DNA from: Balneolaceae bacterium
GTDB taxonomy: Bacteria > Bacteroidota > Rhodothermia > Balneolales > Balneolaceae
Assembly (NCBI GenBank): GCA_007118695.1
Contig: SKRC01000215.1
Coordinates: 1 to 37,331, forward strand
Direction: 5' to 3'
Length of the DNA stretch: 37,331 nt
Shown: piece after piece, positions 1 through 8,435 of the stretch
How the letters are laid out: every line of letters begins with the position of its first letter
Numbering within the stretch: the stretch's first letter is position 1
Position numbers and translations under genes: made by a program
The notes under the pieces: generated by a model
The model's database searches: none
What the model saw: the letters and a program-made list of their open reading frames with translations, nothing else
Told to the model about the DNA's origin: nothing

Positions 1-1
1 A

Positions 2-97
2 CAAGATGGGATCTTTACCCTGAATGATGATTTTTATAAACAAAGCGGCGGCATTTTTGAAAATTCACCACACTATATGTCTGCATTTGAAAAGTAG
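2..97 (+). CDS. C-terminal end of an unidentified protein (partial)
   Basis: An open frame enters from the left edge and runs 31 codons to TAG, followed in frame by a second TAG. The visible end includes DDFYKQSGGIFENSPHY and finishes SAFEK. It is hydrophilic and aromatic-rich, with no motif I recognise. It reads in the same direction as the downstream genes. It could equally be a chance frame, but its composition is protein-like and no start codon is needed because it is cut by the window edge. No function is proposed. Confidence 0.4.
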   Translation, partial: QDGIFTLNDDFYKQSGGIFENSPHYMSAFEK

Positions 98-442
98 TAG
101 CTAGGGCAAAGCGTATGAGCGTCATGACAGCCTAGTAATGACAGGTATAGACCCGGCAACTGGGGGAGTGGAATGGTTATCCTCAAACATCCGATTGAAA
201 CACTTGGAATCGTGACGGGGCGTAATGCGAACTCCATTATCCGTCTTTTAATTAGTAACAAGGATCGTTGTACGACACTAATTTCACCGGGGTTAGTCCC
301 CGCTGGATGCAGCGTAATTTTCATTTATTCTGATACCCCATCTGCTTGCAGCGGGGTAGTTCATGTAATATATAATTCAACCTGATTATACCTAATAAGT
401 CTCCGTTTACTGGTACTGGCGACTACTTAAAAATTATTATTT
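98..442. other. gene-free stretch with GC-rich hairpins
   Basis: This 345-base gap holds no convincing gene; small frames on both strands look random. Two short inverted repeats are visible. One is GGGG-TTAG-TCCCC near 289-301. The other is near 335-359, with outer arms TACCCC and GGGGTA and inner arms CTGC and GCAG. They could form a transcription terminator for the left-edge gene or a leader structure for the transporter. No T-run follows either one. Confidence 0.35.
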
Positions 443-2143
443 ATGATTGATGACGAACATAACAAGGAAGAAACCAGGTTATTAAAAGATGTTCAGAACA
501 AAAGCCTGTCGGTTCGTCTTAGAACCTATCTTAAGTTATCCGGTCCCGGTTTTTTGCAAAGTGCACTATCGTTGGGCGGAGGGTCGCTTGCGAGCAGCTT
601 GTATCTGGGAGTGCTGGCCGGCTACAGCATGTTATGGCTGCAGCCGATTGGAATGTTGTTGGGCATCATCATGCTCAGTGCACTTGGCTATATTACACTT
701 GTCACCAATGAACGGCCTTTTCAGGCGATAAACCGTCATATAAATCCGGTATTGGGCTGGGGCTGGGCACTGGCATCACTGCTTGCAAGTGTCGTTTGGG
801 CGCTGCCCCAGTTTTCCCTGGCCAATAGTGTGATGCAGCAGAATCTGATGCCGGCAACTTTTGGACAGGATGGATCACTTGCCGGCGTCCCTGGAATGAT
901 CGTTGTCTCTGTCGTTATTTTGGCAATTACCCTTGGCATTAGCTGGAACTACGACCGGGGAAGAACAGGTGTACGGGTTTACGAGTGGATACTTAAAGGA
1001 GTAGTAGCTTTGATTGTACTCAGTTTTATAGGTGTGGTAGTCCGTCTGACCTTTGTCACCGGCGCAATTGAATGGTCAGAGCTGGGTCGTGGCTTTATTC
1101 CCAATCCGGCGCTTTTATTTCGCCCGGCTGATGGATTTCTGCCAATTTTGGCTGGTTTTTCTGAAATATCCCAGTCCTACTGGACAGATTTGATTGTTAA
1201 CCGCCAGCAGGATGTAATGGCCGCGGCACTATCGAGCGCTGTAGGGATTAACATGACATTTCTCTTTGCCTATTCGATGTTGCGCCGCAAATGGGGAGCT
1301 GAATACCAGGGGATGATGAAGTTTGATCTCGGCGTCGGCATGCTGATTCCGTTCATGTTGGCCACAAGTTGTGTCATGATCGCTGCAGTCAGTCAGTTTC
1401 ATACCGTTCCTCAACCTGGAATTGTTGAAGAGTATACGGCTGATTGGGAACCGGATGCCACTCAGGTAAACGAGTATAACCGACTTCTTGAAGGGCGCGT
1501 GTTATATGAAGCTGCCGGGTCCGATCTGACTGCTCAGCAGATGGCCGATCAGATAGAAAACCTTAGCAGGGAAGATCACATTATGGCTGCCACCCTGATC
1601 ACCCGCGACGCCTTTGATCTGTCGTTTTCCCTGGAACCGTTACTTGGAAGTGTATTCGGGCATATTATTTTCGGGATCGGTGTATTGGGAATGGCACTTT
1701 CCAGCATCACTTTAATGATGATTATATCCGGATTCGTTTTCTGCGAGGTATTTAATAAACCCAAAAACAGTTGGCTGTTTCGATTTGGTGCTTTGGTGCC
1801 GGGGTTAGGAATTCTCGGTCCGTTTTTCTGGGATCAGGCTTATTTCTGGCTGGCAATTCCCACGTCAATTATTACTCTGTTATTGCTTCCTATCGCTTAT
1901 GTCACTTTCTTGTTGATGATGAACAATAAGTCGCTTATGGGCGAATTTATGCCCAGAGGCAGGAGCCGGGTAATCTGGAATACACTGATGATCGGAGCGG
2001 TAACTTTAATCTCTTCAGCCAGTCTGTACATGTTATGGATGCGGGGTGGCTCATGGGGCCTGGGAGCCCTCTTGCTGTTCCTGGGAGCAGTTGGCATTGC
2101 CCATTGGCACAAAAGGAGCCGGGGAAAGGATGATGAAATTTAA
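443..2143 (+). CDS. Nramp-related multi-pass membrane transporter
   Basis: A 566-residue inner-membrane protein with about 11-12 hydrophobic segments. The first segment reads GPGFLQSALSLGGGSLASS, which fits the start of Nramp TM1 (GPGF). The metal-binding DPGN motif of true Nramp proteins is replaced by LGGGS. The MPH motif expected in TM6 is also not visible; that region reads SSAVGINMTFLF. A hydrophilic stretch at about residues 318-385 is probably an exposed loop. As I recall, similar GPGW/F..LGGGSLA proteins are common in Planctomycetes and marine Bacteroidota and are annotated as divalent metal transporters. With those ligands absent, the substrate is unknown and could be organic. It is the only transporter in the window and precedes the lyase/sulfatase genes. 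No Shine-Dalgarno is seen; the leader is AT-rich. Confidence 0.75.
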   Translation: MIDDEHNKEETRLLKDVQNKSLSVRLRTYLKLSGPGFLQSALSLGGGSLASSLYLGVLAGYSMLWLQPIGMLLGIIMLSALGYITLVTNERPFQAINRHINPVLGWGWALASLLASVVWALPQFSLANSVMQQNLMPATFGQDGSLAGVPGMIVVSVVILAITLGISWNYDRGRTGVRVYEWILKGVVALIVLSFIGVVVRLTFVTGAIEWSELGRGFIPNPALLFRPADGFLPILAGFSEISQSYWTDLIVNRQQDVMAAALSSAVGINMTFLFAYSMLRRKWGAEYQGMMKFDLGVGMLIPFMLATSCVMIAAVSQFHTVPQPGIVEEYTADWEPDATQVNEYNRLLEGRVLYEAAGSDLTAQQMADQIENLSREDHIMAATLITRDAFDLSFSLEPLLGSVFGHIIFGIGVLGMALSSITLMMIISGFVFCEVFNKPKNSWLFRFGALVPGLGILGPFFWDQAYFWLAIPTSIITLLLLPIAYVTFLLMMNNKSLMGEFMPRGRSRVIWNTLMIGAVTLISSASLYMLWMRGGSWGLGALLLFLGAVGIAHWHKRSRGKDDEI

Positions 2144-2223
2144 ACAGGCCTTCGGGAAAAATTGGAAAATCGCACATTGCGAGTGAATCACTAACTTAAT
2201 GATCAACTCGACACAAACCGGAA

Positions 2224-2318
2224 CGACGAGCTTTTATATATTGAATAACCTGGCTCATCTGTAGCATGTTGGGTGGCATGTGTATGCTTCAGGCGCTCCG
2301 ACGAGCATTATATCTTGA
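2224..2318 (+). repeat. imperfect direct repeat upstream of the GH109-like gene
   Basis: CGACGAGC followed by an AT-rich tail ending TTGA occurs at 2224-2244 and again at 2299-2318. The two copies match at about 18 of 21 positions with one single-base gap. They lie 75 bases apart in the leader before the ATG at 2380. They could be tandem regulator sites, duplicated promoter elements or chance. Confidence 0.3.
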
Positions 2319-2379
2319 TTCAATCGATACCCTATCGGGTTTTAAAAAATTACTTCAATTAAACCACAAATTCTTAAAC

Positions 2380-3774
2380 ATGAATTTTAATCGCAGAGAT
2401 TTTTTAAAAAAAAGCGGACTTGCAACAGTTGGACTTACAGGCCTGGGTGCATTTGGGAGTAACAGGGAGAAAGCGCCAAATCAAATTACAAAAGATCATA
2501 AGCAGGTTTTCAATATGCATAACTATGCAGCACCTGCTATTGACCTGGTACGAATTGGTGTCATAGGAGTAGGAAACAGGGGGAGTAGTCATGTGAGAAG
2601 AATCAGAAGAATAGAGGGCACGGAAATCAGGGCTATTTGTGATATAGATGAAGCTGCCCTTAACAGGGTGCTCGAAGAATTCGATGAACCCGTGGATACC
2701 TACACAGGTAGTGAAAATGCGTGGAAAGAACTGTGTGAAAGAGATGATATAGACCTGGTTATAAATGCTACTCCATGGCATTTACATGCAACGATATGCA
2801 TTTATGCAATGGAGCATGGAAAGCACACTGCCACAGAAGTACCGGCAGCCCAAACTCTGGAAGAGTGCTGGTCACTGGTAGAAACATCTGAAAGAACCAG
2901 AAAGCATTGTATGATCATGGAGAATGTGTGTTATGACGAGTTCGAAATGGTGACATTGAATATGGCCAGAGAGGGATATTTTGGAGAATTGGTTCATGGA
3001 GAGGGTGCCTATATCCATCAGTTAATACGGCCAAAATTTGCCAGGGACAGGCATCCCGACATGTGGCGTTTCCGGGAAAATGCTACCAGAAATGGCAATC
3101 TTTATCCGATGCACGGGCTGGGGAGTATTGCACAGGCAATGAATATCAACTTTGGCGATCAAATGAAGTACATGGTCTCGGTTTCCAGTGCCGATTTCAT
3201 GATGCAAAAAAAAGCCAGGGAGCTCGCCGATACAGATCCGTTCTTTGAAGATTATGCAGAGTATGAATTTCGGGGAAATATGAATACCAGCATCATAAAA
3301 ACCTTTCAAGGGCGGACCATCATGCTTCAACATGATGTGACGTCACCACGCCCGTATTCCCGAATTCATTTATTAAGCGGAACAGATGCAATGGCCCGGA
3401 AATATCCCGAACCCCGAATTGCGAACAGTCATGAAGGATGGCTTGAACAAGAAGAGTTCGATGCAATTATAGAAAAATATACCCCTGAAATTTTTAAACG
3501 GGTCGGCGAAATAGCCCAACAAATAGGGGGGCATGGTGGTATGGATACAATTATGACATGGAGATTGATCGACTGTCTTAGAAATGGAATTCCATTGGAT
3601 ATGAATGTTTACGATACGGCTTCATGGAGTTCGGTAATTATGCTCAGTGAATGGTCCGTAGCGAATGAAGCAACCCCGATCCATTTTCCCGATTTTACGG
3701 CCGGAGCGTGGAAGTCGAACGAACCCAACATGGATATTGAGCTGGAAAGAGGCGGGACAACTCAATTTGTTTGA
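2380..3774 (+). CDS. Tat-exported Gfo/Idh/MocA enzyme, GH109-like (alpha-N-acetylgalactosaminidase type)
   Basis: An NAD-dependent oxidoreductase-fold enzyme of 464 residues. I start it at ATG 2380, not the in-frame ATG at 2266, because this places a twin-arginine signal (NRRDFLKKSG) at the N terminus. A Rossmann motif GVIGVGNRG follows at about residues 58-66. The stretch GNLYPMHGLGSIAQAMNINFGD is typical of GH109, where Tyr and His near this position act in the NAD-assisted oxidation/elimination mechanism. Length fits the family. GH109 enzymes remove alpha-linked GalNAc and act in the periplasm when Tat-exported. The following sulfatase and PL8-type lyase suit a galactosamine-containing glycan. 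Other Gfo/Idh/MocA activities, such as 3-keto-sugar formation, remain possible. Confidence 0.82.
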   Translation: MNFNRRDFLKKSGLATVGLTGLGAFGSNREKAPNQITKDHKQVFNMHNYAAPAIDLVRIGVIGVGNRGSSHVRRIRRIEGTEIRAICDIDEAALNRVLEEFDEPVDTYTGSENAWKELCERDDIDLVINATPWHLHATICIYAMEHGKHTATEVPAAQTLEECWSLVETSERTRKHCMIMENVCYDEFEMVTLNMAREGYFGELVHGEGAYIHQLIRPKFARDRHPDMWRFRENATRNGNLYPMHGLGSIAQAMNINFGDQMKYMVSVSSADFMMQKKARELADTDPFFEDYAEYEFRGNMNTSIIKTFQGRTIMLQHDVTSPRPYSRIHLLSGTDAMARKYPEPRIANSHEGWLEQEEFDAIIEKYTPEIFKRVGEIAQQIGGHGGMDTIMTWRLIDCLRNGIPLDMNVYDTASWSSVIMLSEWSVANEATPIHFPDFTAGAWKSNEPNMDIELERGGTTQFV

Positions 3775-3818
3775 GGCAGGCTTAATACACGAATGTCATA
3801 AATAGAATAATCAAGGTT

Positions 3819-5468
3819 ATGCGCAACACTTTTTTATTCATTGCCACAGCAGTAATGGTAGCACTTATTGGAACTTTATCTTCTTGCACACATGCGAATA
3901 ATGATCGCACTGAAGATAAGAAGCCCAATATCGTAATTATCTACACGGATGATGTAGGTTATGGGGACATAAGTTCCTATGGTGCAACCAGGGTAGAAAC
4001 ACCCAATATAGATCAGCTTGCGTCAAACGGACTGCTGTTTACAAATGCTTATGCACCGTCAGCAACCTGTACTCCTTCCAGGTATGGTCTTCTTACAGGA
4101 GAATATTATTGGAGAACGCCTCCCGAGTGGCGTGTAGGTGAAGTGGAAGGGGTAAGTATCGCGCCGGGTGATGCGGGAATGATCATAGACACTGAACAAC
4201 CAACGGTTGCTTCTGTATTGCAAAGTGCGGGGTATACAACTGCTGTGGTAGGGAAATGGCATCTGGGATTAGGTCCGCTTGGGAGTGGCCAGGATTGGAA
4301 TGATGTTATCAAACCGGGACCTGAAGAGATCGGTTTTGATTACTCATTTCTCATTCCTTCAACGGGTGACAGGGTTCCAACCGTTTATGTTGAAAACCAA
4401 AGGGTTGTGGATCTTGATCCTGATGACCCGATTCAGATCAGCTTTCATGAACCCATTGGACATGATTCGACGATATATAATCCAAATGTAACACCTGCAG
4501 AAATTGTCAGTTATCCTGAGTACCCGAATAATGATATTATAGATCCAGGCACGAGGGAAAGAGTCAAGATGCACCCCAGTTTTGGGCATGACCAAACCAT
4601 CGTCAATGGCATACCCCGAATTGGTTATATGACAGGAGGCTATTCTGCACGGTGGAAAGATGAGGATATGGCCGATGAGATTACTGGGAAAGCGTTGTCA
4701 TTTATTGATGAAAACAAGGACGACCCGTTTTTCTTATTCTTTTCAACCCACGATATCCATGTCCCAAGAGTTCCTCATAAAAGATTTGCCGGGCAGAGCG
4801 AAATAGGTGTTTATGGGGATGTTATCATTCAGATGGATTGGACTGTCGGTGAAATCATGAATAAACTTGATGAATTTGGTTTAACGGATAATACACTTGT
4901 GATTTTTTCCAGTGATAACGGGCCTGTTTTGGATGACGGGTATCATGATGGAACAGTGGAAGATACAGAAGGCCATGATCCTGCCGGTTCTTTAAGAGGC
5001 GGGAAATACAGCGCTTATGAAGCTGGTACCAAAGTACCGTTTATTGTACACTGGCCTGGTGAGGTAAAGCCCGGTGTTACCGATGCTCTCTTTAGTCAAA
5101 TTGATATTTTGGAATCTCTGGCAACATTCGTTGAATATGGTAATCCGGAACCGCTGACCTATGACAGCCATGATCATCTTGCTGCCTTGTTGGGAAATGA
5201 CCAAACGGGACGGGATTTTATCATTCAGCAAAATATGAACGGTACGTTATCAATCATCAAGGATAACTGGAAATATATTGAGCCCGCTGATGGCCCCAGG
5301 TTAAATCCATACACCAGACCAAGAATGGAACTTGGCAATGAACCGAATCCTCAGTTATACAATCTTTCAGAGGATATTTCAGAATCAAATAATGTGGCGG
5401 AAGAATATTCTGAAATAACCGAAAGACTGGCAATGTTACTTGAAAAAGTAAGAGATAAAGCGCTTTGA
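3819..5468 (+). CDS. sulfatase lipoprotein (S1 family)
   Basis: A 549-residue formylglycine-dependent sulfatase. The N terminus is a lipoprotein signal with LSSC, putting the lipidated Cys at 23, so the enzyme is exported and membrane-anchored. The N-terminal metal-site motif DDVGYGD follows at residues 44-50. The activation motif CTPSR is at residues 84-88, where Cys84 would become formylglycine. KWHLG and SSDNGP supply further active-site residues. The C-terminal small domain ends with NLSEDISESNN, typical of arylsulfatase A-like enzymes. It needs a maturase (anSME or FGE), which is not in this window. It starts 44 bases after the GH109-like gene and probably shares its transcript. The likely substrate is a sulfate ester on the glycan cut by the downstream lyases; the regiospecificity cannot be read. 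Confidence 0.93.
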   Translation: MRNTFLFIATAVMVALIGTLSSCTHANNDRTEDKKPNIVIIYTDDVGYGDISSYGATRVETPNIDQLASNGLLFTNAYAPSATCTPSRYGLLTGEYYWRTPPEWRVGEVEGVSIAPGDAGMIIDTEQPTVASVLQSAGYTTAVVGKWHLGLGPLGSGQDWNDVIKPGPEEIGFDYSFLIPSTGDRVPTVYVENQRVVDLDPDDPIQISFHEPIGHDSTIYNPNVTPAEIVSYPEYPNNDIIDPGTRERVKMHPSFGHDQTIVNGIPRIGYMTGGYSARWKDEDMADEITGKALSFIDENKDDPFFLFFSTHDIHVPRVPHKRFAGQSEIGVYGDVIIQMDWTVGEIMNKLDEFGLTDNTLVIFSSDNGPVLDDGYHDGTVEDTEGHDPAGSLRGGKYSAYEAGTKVPFIVHWPGEVKPGVTDALFSQIDILESLATFVEYGNPEPLTYDSHDHLAALLGNDQTGRDFIIQQNMNGTLSIIKDNWKYIEPADGPRLNPYTRPRMELGNEPNPQLYNLSEDISESNNVAEEYSEITERLAMLLEKVRDKAL

Positions 5469-5483
5469 TGGTCTGAAGCGGGT

Positions 5484-5510
5484 AGAGGTTCGAGTCCCAG
5501 CCTGGCTATT
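5484..5510 (+). other. tRNA T-arm-like fragment
   Basis: GGTTCGAGTCC has the consensus of a tRNA T-loop and is followed by an acceptor-like tail CAGCCTGGCTA. The T-stem pairs at only two positions and no D-arm or anticodon arm can be folded upstream, so it is not a functional tRNA. It may be a leftover attachment-site copy from an integrated element, or chance. Confidence 0.22.
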
Positions 5511-5562
5511 TGACGGACAGGAAGGAACAATTTCGATCCGGCTTTCGGGTAATTAGCATTAG

Positions 5563-5682
5563 TCTTTTATATGTCGCGTGCAGGTACGAGTCGCGATTCC
5601 TGAAAGAGGGCATTGGTATATTACTGTTCCATTTTTAAACAGCGCTGAAGCCGGGATGGAGTTTATCTCTGACATTGATTAA
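5563..5682 (+). pseudogene. C-terminal remnant of a lost protein
   Basis: A 39-codon open frame after an in-frame TAG, without a usable start. It reads like real protein, with a segment RVAIPERGHWYITVPFLNSA ending in FISDID before TAA. It has a beta-strand-like alternation. No family is recognised. It is most likely the tail of a gene whose front is gone. Confidence 0.35.
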
Positions 5683-5761
5683 TAGGAAATCGGAGCTGTA
5701 GAAAACTTGAGAGTATAACCGGATATCAATTATTGAAATGTAAAGCATATCTTATTTAAAC

Positions 5762-5827
5762 ATGAAAAAATCAACGTATATATTACACGCATTATTAATG
5801 CTTTTATTGGTTTCCTGTCAACCGTAG
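5762..5827 (+). pseudogene. orphan lipoprotein signal peptide
   Basis: An ATG opens a 21-codon frame that is a textbook lipoprotein signal: MKKS, then a hydrophobic core, then LLMLLLVSC with the lipobox Cys at 19. It ends in TAG two codons after the Cys. Nothing recognisable continues in any frame before the next gene 100 bases on. This looks like the surviving 5' end of a deleted or stop-mutated lipoprotein gene. A tiny secreted lipopeptide is the less likely alternative. Confidence 0.55.
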
Positions 5828-5926
5828 ATAGACATGAGACTATATATATGGAGTTTACATCAATACAATGCAGTTGAGGTTTTCAAAGCATCCTGCATAA
5901 ATTCATAATTTAAAAATTATTATGAT

Positions 5927-8218
5927 ATGAAATATCATCATAATCGTATCTCATTCCTGATGATTTATATTATCATCTTTTCTATCTATTTAGTGGTCAA
6001 TTTTGAAACCACGGAAGCTGCAATCATCGGTGAAGTTTTTTCGGATGATTTTCCGGTTAATGAAAAAGTAACAATATTCACTGAACCTGGAACAGAGGTA
6101 AACCTCAGCCAGGATCTGGAAATTGTCAGAAATCGTGTGATCGATGAACTTCTTGAACCGGCTGTCGATGAACAGGAGACGGAAGATTTGATCCGTACGA
6201 TTCGCGAAGATGGTACCTGGCCGGGTATCAATTATGTAGATACTTCGCGTACTGCGTTTGAGCACAGCATACACCTGGCAAATATGCTTGAGTTGAGCAG
6301 AGCATATAAAAAACCTGAATCCCCCTATTATCAAAATTCTGACCTCAAAAGAGTCATTTGGAGAGCTCTTGATTTCTGGATTGACCATGATTTTATATGT
6401 GAAAACTGGTGGTGGAACCAAATAGGGACTCCCGAACGAATCGGTGATCTGTTGTTGATCATAGATGAGGACTTGACGGATGAACAGATAAGAGGGTCGG
6501 CTCCTATAGTTGGACGGGCAAATCTGGATGCCTGGGGTGCCAGGCCTGGAGGGGACCTGATTAAAATTGCCGGCATTTTGGGTAAATATGCATTGTTTAT
6601 ACGGGATCTCGATGTTCTCGAAGAAGCAGTGACAGCGATAACGGGTGAAATCGGATTTGCCGCGGATAGAGGAGACCCTTCAGATGTAAGAGGGCTTCAG
6701 ACCGATTTTAGCTTCCATCATCGTCACGATCGTGTTACATCGACAATTACCTACGGGCAGGGATTTGCCAGTTACTTCGTAGACTGGGCTGAAAAAGTCA
6801 CCGGGACAGAGTACGAATTTCCGGATGAGGCCATTGAGCTCATTGTCGATTTTTACCTGGATGGCATTTCCAAATACCATGCCTATGGGAAGTACCCCGA
6901 CCCGGCCGGAAGAAACCGGGGTATTTCAAGATTGGGGGCTCTCAATCCGAGAAGTCCTGAATTGCCACAAAAATTACTCAGAATCACTGACTACAGACAG
7001 GATGAACTGGAAACGGTTGTGCAAATTCGCAAGGGCGAACGGGAACCGGATTTGCGGAGTAACAAATTTTTCTGGCATACAGAATATTTCAGCCATCAGC
7101 GGCCGCACTATTTTACTTCCGTACGCATGTATTCCTCCCGTAATCACAGTATGGAAGTTCCCTATAACAGTGAAGGGTTGAAGAACCATCATTTGGCAGA
7201 TGGCTATAACTTTATCACCAGAACGGGCGAGGAGTATATACATATTTTCCCGGTCTGGGACTGGCAGAAAATACCTGGCACTACCGTCGTCCAGAAACCA
7301 TCGCTGCCTGGTCCGGATGAAGTTCAACAGCCCGGGCTGACCGATTTTGTAGGTGGTGTGACGGATGGTATGTATGGGGCGGCTGCATTTGATTTTGAGA
7401 GTCCGTTGGATCCGCTCTCTGCCCGCAAATCATGGTTTTTTTTCGATGATGAGTTTGTTGCCCTGGGCGCGGATATCAGATCTGATTCCGATTATCCGGT
7501 AGCCACCACCCTGAATCAGAGCCTGTTGACAGGGGATGTTACAATAGGAACTACCGGCGGTGAATCGGTTTTGCGGAAGGGCAGACACGATCTGGAAGAG
7601 GTTCGTTGGGTACACCACGATAAAACGGCCTATCTTTTCACAGACCCCTCCTCTGCGCAACTTGAAAACAGACAGCGCAGCGGTTACTGGAAAGATATCA
7701 ATGAACAGACCTGGGCACTCGCGAGAGATAAAGAGTATAAAAATGTATTTACTTTATGGATAAATCATGGAGTAAAGACGCAACAATCTGAATATAAATA
7801 CATTGTGGTACCCGGCATAGAATCAGATGAGATCGCCCGGTACGAGTCGGCGAACCCTATTGAGATCCTGGCCAATTCCACGCAAATACAGGCGGTACAG
7901 CATACAGAGCTGGGAATCAGCCAGATCGTTTTTTATGAGCCAGGTGAAATTGAGATCATCGATGGTGTTACTATTAAGGCACAAAAACCGGGTATGGTTA
8001 TGGTCAGGCATTACGGTCATGATGTTCATGAGATTACGGTATCGGACCCATCCCGGAAGCTGGATGTATTTCCTTTAATGATAAATGCACAGGTAGAGAT
8101 TGATGACAGCCGCCTGGATATACGGTGGAATGAAAGGGAAGGGACCAGCACCGTTGAATTCAAATTGCCGGTCGATGAGTATGCCGGGCAAAGTGTAACT
8201 GTAAAATTATCCGGCTAA
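5927..8218 (+). CDS. PL8-type polysaccharide lyase (chondroitin AC/hyaluronate lyase-like)
   Basis: A 763-residue exported lyase. An N-terminal hydrophobic segment (about residues 8-24) is a Sec signal. The alpha/alpha barrel carries NWWWNQIGTP at 160-169, matching the PL8 catalytic-Asn region. The catalytic His region reads FSFHHRHDR (261-269), and YG at 276-277 places the catalytic Tyr. GRNRGISR supplies the catalytic Arg. The central beta-sandwich has WDWQKIPGTT, typical of PL8. The family cleaves hexosamine-uronate linkages by beta-elimination, giving unsaturated oligosaccharides. The His segment has one extra residue compared with the flavobacterial chondroitin AC lyase I recall, so the exact substrate (chondroitin, hyaluronan or another uronate polymer) is uncertain. 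Its neighbours favour a galactosaminoglycan. Confidence 0.85.
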   Translation: MKYHHNRISFLMIYIIIFSIYLVVNFETTEAAIIGEVFSDDFPVNEKVTIFTEPGTEVNLSQDLEIVRNRVIDELLEPAVDEQETEDLIRTIREDGTWPGINYVDTSRTAFEHSIHLANMLELSRAYKKPESPYYQNSDLKRVIWRALDFWIDHDFICENWWWNQIGTPERIGDLLLIIDEDLTDEQIRGSAPIVGRANLDAWGARPGGDLIKIAGILGKYALFIRDLDVLEEAVTAITGEIGFAADRGDPSDVRGLQTDFSFHHRHDRVTSTITYGQGFASYFVDWAEKVTGTEYEFPDEAIELIVDFYLDGISKYHAYGKYPDPAGRNRGISRLGALNPRSPELPQKLLRITDYRQDELETVVQIRKGEREPDLRSNKFFWHTEYFSHQRPHYFTSVRMYSSRNHSMEVPYNSEGLKNHHLADGYNFITRTGEEYIHIFPVWDWQKIPGTTVVQKPSLPGPDEVQQPGLTDFVGGVTDGMYGAAAFDFESPLDPLSARKSWFFFDDEFVALGADIRSDSDYPVATTLNQSLLTGDVTIGTTGGESVLRKGRHDLEEVRWVHHDKTAYLFTDPSSAQLENRQRSGYWKDINEQTWALARDKEYKNVFTLWINHGVKTQQSEYKYIVVPGIESDEIARYESANPIEILANSTQIQAVQHTELGISQIVFYEPGEIEIIDGVTIKAQKPGMVMVRHYGHDVHEITVSDPSRKLDVFPLMINAQVEIDDSRLDIRWNEREGTSTVEFKLPVDEYAGQSVTVKLSG

Positions 8219-8435
8219 ATTCAATAGATTTAGGTCAGAGCAAATGTGAATACGCACGATGATCATAATTTATTTGATTTTAGCAGTCAATGGATCTGTA
8301 TTTCCAATCACTGCTTAAAATAAGATGTTAAATAGTGAGGAGGAAAGCTCAGGTTAAATAAGAACCGATATGGAATAAAATAGAGGATTTTACAAATTCA
8401 ACATATTTCAAAAAAACGGGTGGAAGATTATAGAC

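Larger units (their letters stand above)
5469..5926. other. degraded intergenic region with gene remnants
   Basis: This 458-base gap contains no intact gene but at least three suggestive pieces: a tRNA T-arm-like sequence just after the sulfatase stop, a C-terminal reading-frame remnant (5563-5682) and an orphan lipoprotein signal peptide (5762-5827). The 14-mer TTAAAAATTATTAT just before the next ATG is also found just before the start at 443. The rest is AT-rich without a clear signal. Confidence 0.5.

Noticed and set aside
2266-2379. 38-residue N-terminal extension of the GH109-like enzyme
   Set aside because: It would bury the twin-arginine signal at residue 42; ATG 2380 gives a normal Tat start.
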